Under the pieces are notes generated by a model. The model was not told the DNA's origin. It was given only the letters and a program-made list of their open reading frames with translations, and searched no databases. Positions 4,809-5,122 of a stretch of 5,122 nt of DNA are shown here, one piece after another (positions within the stretch are counted from its first letter, which is position 1; every line of letters begins with the position of its first letter). The stretch is taken from contig DANA01000057.1 in assembly GCA_002508495.1 (NCBI GenBank), positions 1-5,122 of the forward strand, read 5' to 3'. Made by a program: the position numbers and the translations under genes. Origin of the DNA: Methanoregula sp. UBA276 (GTDB lineage Archaea > Halobacteriota > Methanomicrobia > Methanomicrobiales > Methanospirillaceae).

Positions 4809-4954
4809 ACCCACCCTGATCAGCGAAGGGCAGAAAATGGTTTGGCCGGTTACGGTTTTCCTACGAAATCGACATTAACCACCCGCAGCGGACCGGAAAT
4901 GAACTGGCAGATGAATTGATGATTTATCTCCGCTGCATGAAATAATGAGAGCCC

Positions 4955-4961
4955 AAAAAAA
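4955..4961 (-). terminator. T7 terminator of the right-edge gene
   Basis: Seven A on the + strand (T7 on the - strand) begin nine bases past the stop codon at 4970-4972, the usual archaeal arrangement. Confidence 0.6.
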
Positions 4962-4969
4962 GTGATGGG

Positions 4970-5122
4970 TTACAGGCTGTCCATGCTGATGCCGGCAAAG
5001 TCCTGCGCAACCTCGCGGATATCCTTTACGCCAAACGCGGTCTGGACCTGCGAAAGTTCGATCTGGTTGGCTGCATCGCACATATAGTCAAGGATGTCCA
5101 CGGACAGTTCCTTGTGGACTTT
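4970..5122 (-). CDS. C-terminal end of an unidentified protein (5' end outside window)
   Basis: The - strand frame is open from the right edge to TAA at 4970-4972 and gives 50 residues ending in REVAQDFAGISMDSL. It has no start codon of its own because the gene begins beyond the window. The fragment is acidic and helical (LSVDILDYMCDAANQIELSQ, then VQTAFGVKDIREVAQDF). Codon use is like the neighbouring genes, and a T7 terminator follows at once, so it is probably a real gene end. A frame of 68 codons on the same strand (4875-5081) crosses the stop region in another register and is a shadow. I cannot assign a family from this tail. Confidence 0.72.
   Translation of the reverse strand, partial: KVHKELSVDILDYMCDAANQIELSQVQTAFGVKDIREVAQDFAGISMDSL

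Larger units (their letters stand above)
4433..4969. other. Gene-poor stretch with hairpins and G-runs
   Basis: I see no convincing gene in these roughly 540 bases. Frames of 115 codons (- strand, 4351-4698) and 70 codons (+ strand, 4707-4919) are Arg/Cys-rich or cross hairpins, and match nothing I know. The stretch holds competing stems at 4507-4529, a GGCGCC plus T6 at 4588-4598, a 12-base palindrome at 4681-4692, and a cluster of GC-rich hairpins and G5 runs at 4711-4808. The open frame 4820-4945 lacks a start codon but reads like a protein C-terminus (YEIDINHPQRTGNELADEL), so a gene remnant is possible. The convergent - strand gene ends at its right edge. Confidence 0.6.

Noticed and set aside
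4707..4919. 70-codon frame on the + strand
   Set aside because: Its first half is just the G-rich hairpin cluster (Gly/Arg/Ala-rich), and no ribosome site or domain supports it.
4916..4988. Possible C/D box small RNA
   Set aside because: TTGATGA and a later CTGA resemble boxes C and D, but the first base of box C is wrong, the internal boxes are poor, and it runs into the right-edge coding region.

Overview
The window looks like chromosomal DNA of a euryarchaeal methanogen, most likely Methanomicrobiales (Methanoregula-like). This is inferred from an archaeal-type NMN adenylyltransferase, a small archaeal VapB/DUF217-type antitoxin, TATA-box promoters of archaeal form, T-run terminators and a moderately high G+C composition. 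No 16S or other strict marker is present, so the placement is a judgement. There is no sign of a phage, insertion sequence, CRISPR array, tRNA or rRNA.

Left block (1-2483, + strand). This is a compact operon entering from outside the window: a 5'-truncated larB, then nadM (sharing an ATGA stop/start overlap), then after 13 bases a 430-residue helical, coiled-coil protein of unknown function. The larB-nadM pairing makes biochemical sense. NadM can make nicotinic acid adenine dinucleotide (NaAD), and LarB uses NaAD as substrate for the first step of nickel-pincer nucleotide (NPN) cofactor synthesis. The operon appears to end at a hairpin plus T7 at 2558-2600.

Middle block (2615-3725, - strand). 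A calcineurin-like metallophosphoesterase (2964-3725) is read from its own TATA box and has a hairpin around its stop codon. A separately promoted 63-residue antitoxin-like ribbon-helix-helix protein (2615-2806) lies downstream of it. No VapC-type toxin is beside the antitoxin. Its 5' leader is packed with inverted repeats, including two back-to-back hairpins just before the start codon.

Right block (3726-5122). A divergent intergenic region with a 21-bp-phased direct repeat and a leader hairpin leads into an unrecognised 157-residue helical protein (3924-4397, +), which ends at a T7 terminator. A gene-poor stretch of about 570 bp follows (4398-4969). It holds a run of strong GC-rich hairpins and four G5 runs within 51 bases, and is the best candidate here for an undescribed structured RNA or G-quadruplex element. 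The window ends in the C-terminal 50 residues of an unidentified - strand gene whose terminator T-run faces this stretch.
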